Below, piece by piece: positions 10,550 through 20,758 of a DNA stretch of 64,000 bases (its first letter is position 1; every line of letters starts with the position of its first letter). The DNA is taken from the NCBI RefSeq assembly GCF_052324685.1, contig NW_027507051.1:1-64000 (forward strand). The letters run 5' to 3'. The position numbers were made by a program, and so were the translations under genes. This DNA is from Brachyhypopomus gauderio. Taxonomy: Eukaryota; Chordata; Actinopteri; Gymnotiformes; Hypopomidae. The notes beneath the pieces are model-generated. The model was not told where the DNA came from, made no database searches, and worked only from the letters and a program-made list of their open reading frames with translations.

Positions 10550-13481
10550 AACACACACACACACACACACACACAAATGCATAAGTAAAATGTTTTGACA
10601 TTTGTTTTAGTTTGTGTGTGTGCGTGCGCGCGTGTGTGTGTGTGTGTGTGAGGGTCTTTAGACACATTGATGTTATCATATAAGGAAGATGCATGTTTGA
10701 CCCTTATATAAACAAAATGACTAAAATTTGATTTCACTTTCTGTGTTTGTTCCTCTGTTTCCTTATCAGAACGTGTCGTCCACACTGAAAAAGTAAATGA
10801 TTATTATTTCTGTTTGATATATTATGTTACACATTGTGTTTGTGAAATTGTTCTCATACATTCAAATCTTCAGTATGTGGTCTCTGTTATTTCAGAAACA
10901 TGATATATGAAGACGGTATTTAAGAAAATATAAATACATTTTTGATACTGATTATGTGCAAAACGTGGTTAGATACACTGATATGTTTAATGAAAGATAA
11001 TAATACAGCTTTGTATATTTCATGTGAAATTTTTTTCATGTGTTAATTTAAATGTTAAATAATTAGAATATGATATATGCTAAAATATTATGATAATACA
11101 GCTTTATACACTTCCAGAGTTCATCACACCCCAAAACAACATGAGAAGGTGTCAGGAGCTCTGATCAATGTAGCAAAACATCTTTCCAACCTGAAGTTCA
11201 GAGTCTGGGAGAGAATGCAGAAGATTCTCCAGTACTGTGAGTTTTGGTGTTCTTTGATTAATTAGAGTAATTCTGTTCTCCTCACAATTAGAACTCTATA
11301 GAGAGAGAAACATTAACATTGTGTGTTTGGTACATGAACTATTCCAGTATTAAAGGCTGTATTAGTATAAACAGTGAGGGGGACGACCAGTTGACTGCTG
11401 GTCTGAGGAGAGACAGTCAGTCCATGAGGAGATCTACACCACCCACTCTCCACATCTACACACCACCCACTCTCCACCTCTACACACCACCCACTATCCC
11501 CTCTACACACCACCCACTATCCCCTCTACACACCACCCACTATCCCCTCTACACACCACCCACTCTCCACTCTACACACCACCCACTCTCCACCTCTACA
11601 CACCACCCACTCTCCACTCTACACACCACCCACTCTCCCCTCTACACACCACCCACTCTCCACCTCTACACACCACCCACTCTCCACCTCTCCACCACCC
11701 ACTCTCCACCTCTACACATCACACACTCTCCCCTCTACACACCACCCACTCTCCACCTCTACACACCACCCACTCTCCACCTCTACACACCACCCACTCT
11801 CCACCTCTCCACCACCCACTCTCCACCTCTACACATCACCCACTCTCCCCTCTACACACCACCCACTCTCCCCTCTACACACCACCCACTCTCCACCTCT
11901 ACACCACCCACACTCCACCTCTACACCACCCAAGCCTCCATCCTATTAAGAGGAGTCGTAGTGTTCAGAGTAGTGAGGTTGTGAAGGTGGAGATCCTAGC
12001 AGTGCTGACAGATGGAGGTGGAGGAGGTTCTACATCCACACTGTTCCAGGACCAGAACACACCACTCCAAACACCCAGACACATCTCCACCTCCCCACAG
12101 CCCAGAGTCCAGCTGAGCCCAAGCAGACACCCCTGCTCCAGCCTCTGTGGGTCGGCGCCACCCCAGGGACCAGCAGGTTCCCTGCATGTCAGCCAGGACC
12201 CTCCCTTGTCTGTTTGTCTGTCCCTGTCGGTGTGTATCCGTCACCATCTTAGTGTCTGTCCATGTCCCTGTCTGTGTCCCTGACACCATGTTTGTGTCAG
12301 TACCTGAGTTTTCCTTGGTGTTGTTGTCTCCACATCACTGTGTCTGTCTTTCTGTGTCACTGTTTCTGTCCTTGTTGTTGTGTGTGTCGCCCCCTGTTGT
12401 CCTGGTGAGGGTGTTGTAGTTGAGGCACGTCGGTGGACTCCTCCCTGGAGGATCTGCTCCTGGGGGGTCTGGACACTGTGGTTCTCGTCCTCTGGTCCCG
12501 TCCTTCAGTCTGGGGACAGTCCACTGGTGTTAGTCACTCTGGGAGTAGCGCCCTTTAGTGGGGGAACTGTAACGGTATCCACCCACTAATGAGGACACAC
12601 ACACACTTCAGTACACAGACACTAATAATACACACATGCAGTGTGACACTCAGTGTAACAGTAACACTGCACCAGTTAAGTGTCACATGTGATACTCAAA
12701 TAATGAATCCAAGACATGTAGAAATATATTAATGAATAAAACAGACACAATTTCAAGTGTCAAAACAACAAGCACACAAGTACTGCAGGGGTGTGTGGTG
12801 AACACACAACATCACCATCACTTCCCTCATATCAACCTACTGCAGCATTTCACTCAGAGTAAAGGGCCTGCAGTCTGTAGATGTGACCTCATCACATAAA
12901 CACATGAAGAACATGATGATTCATTCTGTTCTCTCTCCTCAGACCCTGTTACTCTGGACCCCAACACTGCACATCCACACCTCCACCTGTCTGATGATCT
13001 CACTACTGTAGAATGGAGACCACAGAAATCACTGCTTCCTGATAATCCAGAGAGATTTGATGAGTATGTGTGTGTCCTGGGCTCTGAGGGCTTTAACTCA
13101 GGGACACACTGCTGGGATGTTGATGTTGGAGACAGTGATGACTGGGAACTGGGTGTAATTAGAGAGTCTGAATGGAGAAAGGGAGAGAGGGTCTGGGATT
13201 CAGTGTGGAGTCTGGAGAACCTAATGGGCACTTATCGTACATACTGCCCAGGACAGACAGGTCACTACTTCACACCTACAGAGAAACTGCAGAGGGTCAG
13301 AGTTCAGCTGGACTGGGACAGGGGGAAAGTGACATTCACTGATATTCTAACCAGTTCACACCTGCACACTATAACACACACTTTTACTGACACTGTTTTC
13401 CCTTTTTTCTATAATCACAGTTCCTCTTCTATGAGGATCTTACCAGCAAAGATATCAGTAACTGTGGAACAGCAAAGTTAA
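8881..13481 (+). CDS. trim35-like: TRIM35-like E3 ubiquitin ligase, copy B (complete, six coding exons)
   Basis: Coding exons 8881-9285, 10049-10144, 10255-10485, 10770-10792, 11118-11236 and 12943-13481; every intron is GT-AG. The sum is 1413 bp, a 470-residue protein plus stop, with no interruption. RING residues 14-53 (C14, C17, C29, H31, C34, C37, C50, C53), B-box 2 residues 91-122 (C91, H94, C102, D105, C110, C113, H119, H122), coiled coil about 136-270, PRY-SPRY about 293-470. Exon sizes 96, 231 and 23 are the usual class IV TRIM pattern. The family are RING-type E3 ligases, many acting in cytosolic antiviral signalling; TRIM35-like is the closest fish group I recognise. ATG 8881 has G at -3 and +4; no in-frame ATG precedes it within the conserved open stretch. 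Intron 5 holds the short 0.5 kb minisatellite. Confidence 0.93.
9651..9930 (-). mobile_element. LINE 3'-end fragment in intron 1 of copy B, split by a MITE
   Basis: On the - strand 9823-9922 reads like the conserved end of an L2/Rex-type ORF2 (a [17 protein letters not shown] segment then KLYNF), followed toward lower coordinates by an A/T-rich AATAAAATAAAAT tail. The MITE at 9660-9814 interrupts it. The assignment rests on a short segment. Confidence 0.4.
9660..9814. mobile_element. hAT-type MITE, 155 bp, 8-bp TSD
   Basis: Begins CAGGGCCGGAGTGGGCCA and ends with the inverse GCCACTCCGGCTCTG. It is flanked by GTAAACAG at 9652-9659 and 9815-9822, a perfect 8-bp duplication typical of hAT. A relative in opposite orientation is at 20573-20726, and a fragment lies near 41150-41208. 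Confidence 0.88.
10507..10660. repeat. Microsatellites in intron 3 of copy B
   Basis: A (CT)n run from about 10511 passes into (CA)n to about 10575, and a separate (TG)n run lies at about 10612-10650. The corresponding intron of C has (CT)n near 25618-25649 and (CA)n near 25731-25752. E has short (CA)n near 54613 and (GT)n near 54679-54700. Confidence 0.9.
11433..11932. repeat. Intron-5 minisatellite of copy B, about 0.5 kb
   Basis: Same 22-24 bp unit (core CACCCACTCTCC) as at 1-1173. It is bounded by the conserved GAGGAGAT on the left and AAGCCTCCATCC on the right. Units with TATCCCC in place of TCTCCCC near 11490-11545 are private to this copy. Confidence 0.95.
11933..12942 (+). other. Intron-5 remainder of copy B, with the empty site of the TIR element
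   Basis: Colinear with copy A 1174-1689 and 3083-3589, joined directly at a single CACGTC (12426-12431). Copy B therefore lacks the 1.39 kb TIR element present in A and E. Non-coding; acceptor TCTCTCCTCAG ends at 12942. Confidence 0.8.
12943..13481 (+). CDS. trim35-like: Exon 6 of copy B: PRY-SPRY
   Basis: Encodes residues 292-470. LDP at 296-298, WDVDVG at 349-354, LDWDRG at 414-419. The loop [11 protein letters not shown] (383-393) differs from [11 protein letters not shown] in C at adjacent positions, while flanking codons are identical. Ends TVEQQS and TAA at 13479-13481. Confidence 0.93.
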
Positions 13482-13778
13482 TGTTGCCTTGAATTAATCT
13501 TCATACATGTTATAATGAACATTAGATTATACACTGTAAAAAATGATTTTTTGACTTTATAAATATAATTAAGTTTTTAAGTACTATCTAAAAGAATAAT
13601 CTAGTATTGTGAGATGGACAGATAGTCGGACAGACCGACTTCCGTACTGGACGCTGCACTCGGTGCGCTCACTCTTCCTCTCTCTACAGAGCTACGAGAA
13701 CCTTCTGCTTTAGAGGCATTTCTCCCAGTCAAATCAGAACCAACAGAGTCACTGATACTAATACACAGTCACGCAAAC
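13482..13778 (+). other. B-type 3' flank, duplicated after copy E
   Basis: 3' UTR and flank, nearly identical to 59761-60058. ACACTGTAAAAAATGA near 13533 looks like a transposon end. From about 13600 on it probably belongs to the 5' part of the hAT-type gene that starts at 13779. Confidence 0.55.
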
Positions 13779-13965
13779 ATGGAGCGCTGGCTAAAACGCA
13801 AATCTCCGTCATCTCAAATTGAACCCAGGGGTGTAGTGGGGGGGGGGGGGGGGGGGGGGGCATTCGCCCCGTCAACAACTTACCCCTAACCCCCCTCACG
13901 CTCAACAACTTACACTCGCCGCGACCCCTCAATTATTTTTTTAGGACTACACCACTGATTGACCC
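13779..13965 (+). pseudogene. N-terminal fragment of a hAT/ZMYM1-type transposase, split by a MITE
   Basis: ATG 13779 opens MERWLKRKSPSSQIEP, a start typical of ZMYM1-like/hAT transposases of the kind whose later part is seen at 47790-48900. The frame is broken after 16 codons by the MITE at 13826-13957, and no further transposase sequence follows. Same arrangement at 60059-60231. Confidence 0.5.
13826..13957. mobile_element. hAT-type MITE, 132 bp, 8-bp TSD
   Basis: Begins CAGGGGTGTAGTGG and ends GACTACACCACTG, which are near inverses. Flanked by ATTGAACC (13818-13825) and ATTGACCC (13958-13965), an 8-bp duplication with one change. A poly-G run is inside. Ortholog-like copy at 60106-60223, shorter because of a shorter poly-G. 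Confidence 0.75.
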
Positions 13966-13969
13966 CGAC

Positions 13970-14250
13970 TACCCCACCTCCACCTGTATCCCCTGTTTAA
14001 CCTACCCCACCTCCACCTGTATCCCCTGTTTAACCTACCCCACCTCCACCTGTATCCCCTGTGTAACCTACCCCACCTCCACCTGTATCCCCTGTGTAAC
14101 CTACCCCACCTCCACCTGTATCCCCTGTGTAACCTACCCCACCTCCACCTGCATCTCCTGTTTAACCTACCCCACCTCCACCTGCATCTCCTGTGTAACC
14201 TACCCCACCTCCACCTGCATCCCCTGTGTAACCTACCCCACCTCCACCTG
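13970..14250. repeat. 33-bp minisatellite, about 8.5 units
   Basis: Unit built on TACCCCACCTCCACC then TGTATCCCCTGTTTAACC. Because 33 is a multiple of three, both strands stay open (TYPTSTCIPC-type and RWRWGRLHRGY-type translations). This gives long frames that are not supported as genes. The copy at 60235-60681 has about 13.5 units. Confidence 0.92.
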
Positions 14251-14639
14251 CTCAACAACTCTCAATGACTGAGTTTCAGTTATCCAGACCCTCAATTTCT
14301 GTGCCAATCATGTTACCCACTGAACAAGGTAACATACTTTGCCATGTAACCATAGTGAATGTAAATGGAAGTTACTGATCTCTGATGTATAAAGAAAAAG
14401 CTAATCAAACTCATTCATTTATTTAAATCCTCCTTCCTTATTCCTCCCTCCCTAATTATTGTAGCATTTAATTAATGGAGTCAAATTAAACACATTGAAA
14501 AGCATAACTTGTACCCAATGAATTCCTTGGAGTCTGTTCATTTTCTAAGAAACAACACACACAAACACGGGTCACAAAACCCATATCCCAAAAACTGTAT
14601 CCTGTATTTTATTTTCAGTAAAACAGCCCTAATCATTTG
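14251..14639. other. Unassigned B-type flank
   Basis: Matches 60682-61069. No gene or repeat recognised. It probably belongs to the 3' part of the Harbinger element that continues on the - strand. Confidence 0.4.
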
Positions 14640-15850
14640 CATTCGTGTTTCCAAGCCAGCCTGATAATGTCCTTCTCTCCCAATTCCTGGTAAGATTGCA
14701 GGAATGTGAACTTCTCCTCACTCATCATCATCTTCCTCAATGTCCTCACCAGGAACGTGTATGCCAGCCTGCACTGTAATGTTATAAATCATAGCCCATA
14801 CACTATTATGTAACTGCTTTGTGCTGGTGAATACAGAAGCCCCCCTGATGACTTTTGAAGGCACTGAAAACTCATTTTCCAAATGCCCAAAGCTCGCTCC
14901 CCAACACTGCGTGTTCTCTGGTGTGCCATGTTGTAGTTCTCTTCAGTCTCTGTCTGGGGGTTCAAGACAGGAGTTAGTAAATAGGTGCGGAGTGGATAAC
15001 CACTGTCACCCAGGACGTGTCCACCAGCAAACGCACCCTCAGTTGCCATCTGACACACTACTGAATTTGACCAAATGAAAGAGTCACTTCAGGTCACTTG
15101 GCACCATCACCACCATCACAACCATCACCACCACCACCACCACCACCACCATCATCACCAACACCACCATACCACCATCACCATCACCAACACCACCATC
15201 ACCATCACCACCATCACAACCACCGGCATCACCAACACCACCATCACCACCACCACCACCAATAGTTAGGGCTCAAGAGGCTGGGAGTGTATGTGGGGAT
15301 GAGTGTGTGTGGAGATGAGTGTGTATGGGGATGAGTGTGTGTGGGAATGAGTGTGTGGGGAGATGAGTGTGTGTATGGGGATGAGTGTGTGTGGGGATGA
15401 GTGTGTGTGGGGATGAATGTGCCATCCACTACACCAACAATTCCAGGAATTGTGGAAATATTATGTATGTTGGTGCATGTTGCAGAAGAGCTTTAGTCAC
15501 AGCACACACACATTTACACACAGCAGCTTTACTTAGACTGTAGACATCACCAAGAGTGCTGCCATCCACCACTGGTATAAAAACAAAGTGCTGTCAGTAG
15601 CTGAATGGTGGGACTGAGGCAACATTTCTTCTGGTGCCTCTTGTTAACTCCTCTTGTATGAGACCAAGGAGAGCCATGATCTCCTCCCTAGGCAGGCGGT
15701 ATCTGTCACACAGTACATCATCACGAAGATCAAGTTGACCCACCCTTAGACGCAGAACTGAGTTAAGATGAGCTGCCTGTTCATGTTTATTACGGCGTCT
15801 TCTTTAACGATGTCTTTAGTTGAGAAACAATATTCTTTGTATAGCTGCCA
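14640..15850 (-). pseudogene. PIF/Harbinger (HARBI1-like) transposase relic
   Basis: On the - strand, from about 15850 downward, pieces match HARBI1-family nucleases. They include an LNSVLRLRVGQLDLRDD region, RYRLPREEIMALLGLIQEEL, VVDGSTLGDVYSLSKAAVCKC, TKALLQHAPTYII and a VDGTFIP remnant. The C-terminal block is WSNSVVCQMATEGAFAGGHV, GDSGYPLRTYLLTPVLNP, YNMAHQRTRSVGERALGIWK and FQCL. The catalytic middle between VDGT and the GDSGYPL block is replaced by simple repeats (15100-15420). Stops and shifts are present, so it is dead. A second copy, split by an L1, is at 61070-62970. Confidence 0.85.
15100..15420. repeat. CAC/CAT microsatellite plus GGGGATGAGTGTGTGT minisatellite inside the Harbinger relic
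   Basis: 15100-15262 is (CAC)n with CAT and CAA variants. 15290-15420 consists of units of about 18-22 bp around GGGATGAGTGTGTGT. Together they occupy the place of the transposase core. The related copy at 62345-62500 is shorter. Confidence 0.9.
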
Positions 15851-16002
15851 TGTTCACCACATAACCACCATTATCAGCATTCCTCTTGGTTACTTATATG
15901 TGTAAGTAATGATTGAATGAATTTGATTGGTTAAGAGTTAACAAGCTTAGTAGGCCAATTTGTAACCATTGCTCGAGGAACAATATATTATTTGAATTCT
16001 AC

Positions 16003-16344
16003 TGTCACGATACGGTACCCGGCCCCTCCCTTTGGGCGTGTGTCTACGTTGTCTACGTCTCCTAGTCTGCGTCTGTGGATCTCCGTGGGTGCGGTTATGT
16101 CTTGTGCTGATTCGTCTCACCTGTGGCTCGTCTCGCCATCACGTGGGGTTTATGTGGTTTGTCAATTTAATGTGTGTTCGCGCTGCAGCGTCCTGTGTTC
16201 GTCGTTGTCTGAGTCTGCACGTTTCTGTGTGAGTTACATGTCTCTCTGTGCGCTTCGAGCGTAATTCATGTGTAAAATAAAGAGTGACGTCTGCTGGCAC
16301 AAAGGATTCCGTGTCTCATCCTTCACGCCGCGCCCTACGTTACA
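16003..16344 (+). mobile_element. Solo LTR, 342 bp, TSD TCTAC
   Basis: Starts TGTCACGATACGG and ends CCCTACGTTACA. It is flanked by TCTAC at 15998-16002 and 16345-16349. It belongs to the same LTR family as 4518-4855 and 20759-21096 (CTTTGGGCGTGTGTCTACG, CACCTGTGGCTCGTCTCG), with AATAAA near 16276. The paralogous flank after copy E (63100-63140) keeps the uninterrupted GAATTCTACAAATGTTCC, an empty site. Confidence 0.93.
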
Positions 16345-16859
16345 TCTACAACTGTTCCACTGGAAAATTGCATATATTAATAAATACTATGTTGTACTTT
16401 AACCAATTTCAATAGTTTGTTTCATGAAAACAATTGACGCAAGTCCCTTTTCAAAAGTACATTTAACTGTTAATGGATTCGTGTTTGTACACACGTGTGT
16501 GCAGTTCGGAGCGTTTATAAAGGGATAATTACCAGCCTCTTTAGTTTTTCAGACAGAACTGCACTCGCTAAGAACAACTTAGCGAATTACAACAGGGCCA
16601 GACCACTCGTAGGTTCACAAACAAGTTTAAGTATGACGTGGGTTACGTAGGCTTTTGGGAAACCAGTGTAAATTTAAGAATGTTCGTAAGTACGAGGTTA
16701 CAAAGTACTTAGCATTAAGAATGTTACGGGAAACTCACCCCTGTTCAGTTAGAAAGCAACAGTGATTGTGAATCAATTTCACCTGCTGTTGTGCAAATGG
16801 AACTGACAACAGGTAGAAATGACAATTAGCAAGACCCCCCCCCCCCCCCCCCCCCTATA
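16345..16859. other. Unassigned, probable outer part of the Harbinger element and beyond
   Basis: Bases to about 16422 match 63130-63211. After that the B and E flanks diverge. A short inverted repeat (CGCTAAGAACAACTTAGCG) lies near 16567, and a poly-C run lies at 16834-16853. No gene seen. Confidence 0.35.
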
Positions 16860-17043
16860 TAGGAGTGGTTCTTCAGGTGGAGACCACAGACCTTTTCTCT
16901 GTTCTCATCCTTTCTGGCTGATGTTTTGGTCACTTTTGCATTTTGTCAGTTCTCTCACCATAGAGGTAGCATGATGTGATGTCTACAACCCACAGAAGTT
17001 GCTCTGGTAGTGCAGCTCATCCAGGATGGCACGCCCAGTGTGC
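16860..17043 (+). mobile_element. 5' fragment of a Tc1/IS630-type element
   Basis: AGGTGGAGACCACAGACC, CTGGCTGATGTTTTGGTCAC and GTAGTGCAGCTCATCCAGGA are the conserved leader and first transposase codons of a common fish IS630-type element (a translation close to VQLIQDG). It stops abruptly at about 17043, where LINE sequence begins. Confidence 0.5.
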
Positions 17044-17088
17044 ATCTTATTTATATCCTAAGGATATTAGAATATATTTAATCGTAGT

Positions 17089-18965
17089 ATGGAATGCAGC
17101 GAGGAATATCGAGTCTATTCCCAGGAACAATTGCTGAGCGTCTATCTCATGGGAGACGCGGGGGCATTGTACAAACAATCGGCGTTGGTGAGGCGGAAGT
17201 ATCGGGGCTCGCTAACTAACAACACCGATGAGCTGGCTAGTCTGGTGAAGAACCAGAAGGTCTACAGGGAGTGCAGTGTGCTGTTTCACAGGACAAGGAC
17301 CCGAAGCTCAGCGGGAAGCGCAAAGGTGGGGGGCTCGCTCTCTTCATCAACACCAGGTGGTGCAACCCTGGCCATGTAAGCGTGAAGGAGGTTATCTGCT
17401 GTCGGGACATAGAACTGTTAGCGGTGAGCCTCCGACCATATTACATGCCGCGGGAGCTCTCACACGCCATCTTCGTGTGTGTGTACATTCCACCCCGGGC
17501 GGACGCGCAGGCAGTGTGTGACGTCATCCACTACACCGTCGCAGCGCTACAAACACAGCACTACAGACACAGCACTATAGACACAGCACTACAGACACAG
17601 CACTACAGACACAGCACTATAGACACAGCACTACAAACACAGCACTACAGACACAGCACCCTGACACCTTCCTTCTGATTTCTGGCGACTTTAATCATGT
17701 CACACTGGACTCTACCCTGCCTGCCTTTTTCCAGTTTGTGGACTGTCCCACCAGGAAAAACAGGACTATTGACCTGCTGTATGCTAATGTGAGGGACGCA
17801 TACAGGGCCACCCCACTACCACCACTGGGGAAATCAGATCACAATCTGGTTTTCCTACAGCCTCAGTACAAACCACTGGTACTGAGACAGCCCTCTACCT
17901 CTCGCTCATTAAGAGTTTGGTCTTCTGAAGCAGAAGAAGCCCTCATGGACTGCTTCAAGACCACTGATTGGATCGTGCTGCTGCACCCACATAGTGAGGA
18001 CATTAAGGGAGTGACACACTGCGTTACGGACTACTTGAACTTCTGTATGGACGTAGCTGTTCCCACAAGGACTGTACGCTGCTTCCCTAATAATAAACCA
18101 GTGATCACCAGTGACGTCAAGGACCTCCTCAATCAGAAGTAGAGGGTGTTCAAAGATGGAAACTTGGTGGAGCTGAAGCGTGTACTGGGGAAACTCAAGG
18201 TTCGTCTGAAAGAGGCCAAAGAGTCCTACAGGATAAAGGTGGAGAGAAAGCTGCAGGACAACAACATGAAGGAGGTCTGGGGTGCGATGAAAACCATCAC
18301 AGCGTGCAAGAACAATAGCAGCAGCTCAGTGGATGGGGGTGTGGACAGAGAAAACCAGTTCAACTACTTCTACAACAGGTTTGACTGTCCTGCTCACGGC
18401 ATGTGCTGTCCAACTGGGTTTGCTGCTCCAACATGTCTTCAACCTGAGCCTACGCCTAGGGAAGGTTCCTGACACGTGGAAGACAACATGCCTCATTCCA
18501 GTTCCCAAGAAGACACACCTGAAGGAGCTGAATGACTACAGGCCAGTTGCTCTGACATCCCACGTGATGAAGACCATGGAGCGACTGCTGCTGCGTCACC
18601 TCAGACCTCAGGTCCACCATGATGAGGACCCACTGCAGTTTGGCTACCGGGAGAAGGTGGGGGTGGAGGACGCCATCCTCCATCTCCTGCACAGAGCTCA
18701 CTCTCACCTGGACAAGGGGAGCGGTGCTGTGAGGGTCATGTTCTTTGACTTCTCCAGCACCTTTAACACCATCCAGCCCCTACTGCTGAGGGACAAGCTG
18801 ATGGAGATGGAGGTGGACATGCACCTGGTCACCTGGATTACTGACTACCTTATGGGGAGACCTACAACATGTCAGGATCAGGGACGGCTCCTCTGATACA
18901 GTGATCAGCAACACGGGAGCACCACAGGGGACCATTCACTCTCCAGTCCTGTTCACAAAGTGTCA
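17089..18965 (+). pseudogene. L2/CR1-group LINE ORF2 relic (endonuclease and start of RT)
   Basis: Successive frames give NNTDELASLVKNQKVYRECS and GKRKGGGLALFINTRWC. Then come SLRPYYMPRELSHAIFVCVY, VYIPPRADAQA, ISGDFNHV, DLLYANVRDAYRA and GKSDHNLVFLQP, the endonuclease active-site region. The RT part shows VPDTWKTTCLIPVPKK, ELNDYRPVALTSHVMKTMER, DPLQFGYR and an FDFSSTFNTI motif (for FDFSSAFNTI), and ends at NTGAPQGT-like sequence. The catalytic YxDD box and C-terminus are missing. Frameshifts occur in several places, one caused by the 14-bp repeat at 17546-17660. Confidence 0.85.
17546..17660. repeat. 14-bp tandem repeat inside the LINE endonuclease
   Basis: About 8 units of ACAGCACTACAGAC with TATAG variants. 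It expands a single QTQHP-type segment of the ORF just before ISGDFNH. Confidence 0.9.
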
Positions 18966-19199
18966 TCATTATGAATGACTGTCATGTCTCATTTATGCAT
19001 ACTGATCATGTCGATTGATTATTTCCAGTTACTGATCTGTTCTGCTCCTCTCTGGTTGGTTCTGTTCACACTGCTCCTGGTTTATTGAGGCTTTGGACTG
19101 GTTTCTTGATTCTTTACTTATCCCATTTGTACTGGTTTTGCCTGTTCTTGATATCTGCACTTGTTTTCGTATCAGTATAATGTCTTTGGATCTCCCATG
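18966..19199. other. Unassigned
   Basis: No gene, repeat or family recognised between the LINE break and the LTR fragment. Confidence 0.3.
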
Positions 19200-19320
19200 T
19201 GTCACGGTCACAGCTCCGGACCCTTCCCTGTGGGCGTGTCGCTACGTTGTCTGCGTGTCGTTATGTCCATGTTTGTAGTTCCATGGGTATGGGTCGTTTG
19301 TGAGCGTGTTCGTAGTCGCA
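19200..19320 (+). mobile_element. 5' fragment of the same LTR family
   Basis: TGTCACGGTCACAGCTCC followed by GTGGGCGTGTCGCTACG and TTCGTAGTCGCACC matches the start of the LTR at 22853 (read on -) almost base for base. It is cut after about 120 bp. Confidence 0.8.
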
Positions 19321-20211
19321 CCGGTTTCATTTGCTTTTATTTAGAATTTGTTTAATCTGTACACAAATGAGACACTTTATATTATAAATGTAAATTATTT
19401 GAGTTATTGAAAAACATGGCAGTAAACACCATGATTATTATACATACACAATCTTTAGTTTGTTGTTTATAAAGACATTCTATAAAGAAATGCTTAGACT
19501 CATGTTTATCATCATTTTGAAAAATGTGAAACAATGCAGTATATTTTTAAAATGTGAAGTAGAAAAACAATGAAATACATGTTCAAACATGGTTATTAGC
19601 CATTATTGAAGGGTAAAGTATCTCCAAACCAGTCGAGAAGATGTAATGGAGAAGAAGGAACGTTTACTCAGGTAGCAAGATACTGGTCTCCTCTCACTGG
19701 TCTCCTCACACACTGTACACTGGATTTCTAGGTCTGATTGTGAAATACTGACATGTTAAACCACCTGTGTTTTCCTCACAGATGCTCCTGCTTACATGTC
19801 CTCTCAATATCACCACAGTCACTTTAGACACTAAACTGAAGGAAGAGACACAGAGAAAGAACCAAAATCAAACATATTAAATGTTCTTCTCACAGACCCA
19901 AGACTCTGTCACAGCCCAAATAATTTAGTCTCTATAACAAATGTATGAATACAGTCTTCACATCTGCCTTACACCATTTGTTTAATTTCAGGTCAAAGTC
20001 AAACCAGTTTGTGTGGTATATTAGTGTGTGACGGTGAGGAAGCAGCAGAAGGCTGGAGCAGCAAAGGGTTTAATGTCCATTAAATATAAAACATTACGGC
20101 AAGAAAACATAAAACATTACAGCCAGCAAACATAAAACAGCTCCCAACAGGCACAAATGAGGCACAAAATTAACTTGAGAAACACCTCCATGTACAGCAT
20201 CTCTCTTATGT
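19321..20211. other. Unassigned AT-rich intergenic region
   Basis: No open frame with a recognisable motif. TGTGACGGTGAGG at about 20026 resembles the inverse of an LTR terminus, but no partner end or duplication was found. Confidence 0.3.
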
Positions 20212-20423
20212 GCTCACACTGTCCGTCTTCAGGCCATGTCCAGGTGTGAGAGGAGATTATCAGAGAGTAATCGGACTCTGGGTGAGATTATCAGGGAGTA
20301 ATCAGACTCTGGCTGAGATTACCAGGTAGTAATCAGACTCTGGATGGATTTCTTTTCCCCACACATCACAGCACTGAGCTGCTGCTCACTGATGGGCAGG
20401 TCCAAGAAGCGTGCTCTGGTGCG

Positions 20424-20460
<37 letters not shown>

Positions 20461-20572
20461 AGCTCATGCCGAGTTCAAAAGCACACAGTCCAAACACATT
20501 TAACCAGCGAGTAACATTAGGCTACTACCTGCATGGAGCAACACAAGCTAATCGCTAGTCACATTTACCATT
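20212..20572. other. Intergenic block shared by the 5' flanks of copies C and E (C side)
   Basis: GCTCACACTGTCC, GGTGTGAGAGGAGATTATCA and several near-repeats of GATTATCAGGGAGTAATCAG match 49801-50110. A (CA)n run lies at about 20428-20457. Non-coding. Confidence 0.65.
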
Positions 20573-20726
20573 CAGAGCCGGAGTGCCTAATCGGAAGATT
20601 CGGGAGGATTCCCGATGGGCCGGCACATGTCAATCTCTAATTTGGGCTAATTGGGAGGGAAAAATAATTTTGGGCCGGATTTGGGCATGAAACTCCCGGG
20701 CTGAAAAAGGGCCCAGTCCGGCCCTG
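20573..20726. mobile_element. hAT-type MITE, relative of 9660-9814
   Basis: CAGAGCCGGAGTG at the left and CCCAGTCCGGCCCTG at the right are imperfect inverses, and the inside is the inverse of 9660-9814. The paralogous site at about 50100 lacks it (TTACCATTCATAGTTGCAAAC). The target duplication is no longer visible. Confidence 0.75.
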
Positions 20727-20758
20727 GTTGCAAACAAGTAAAACAGTCTGTTATTACT

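Noticed and set aside
10483..10785. - strand frames over the intron 3 microsatellites (RERERERE and HTHTHT translations)
   Set aside because: Products of (CT)n, (CA)n and (TG)n runs.
16834..16853. Poly-C and poly-G runs here and at 1783-1806, 2923-2944, 13841-13860 and 45950-45960 as functional elements
   Set aside because: They lie within or beside transposon relics, vary in length between paralogous copies, and may include sequencing length error.
20026..20211. A seventh LTR starting TGTGACGGTGAGG
   Set aside because: No matching end or target duplication could be found, so only the terminus-like string is noted.
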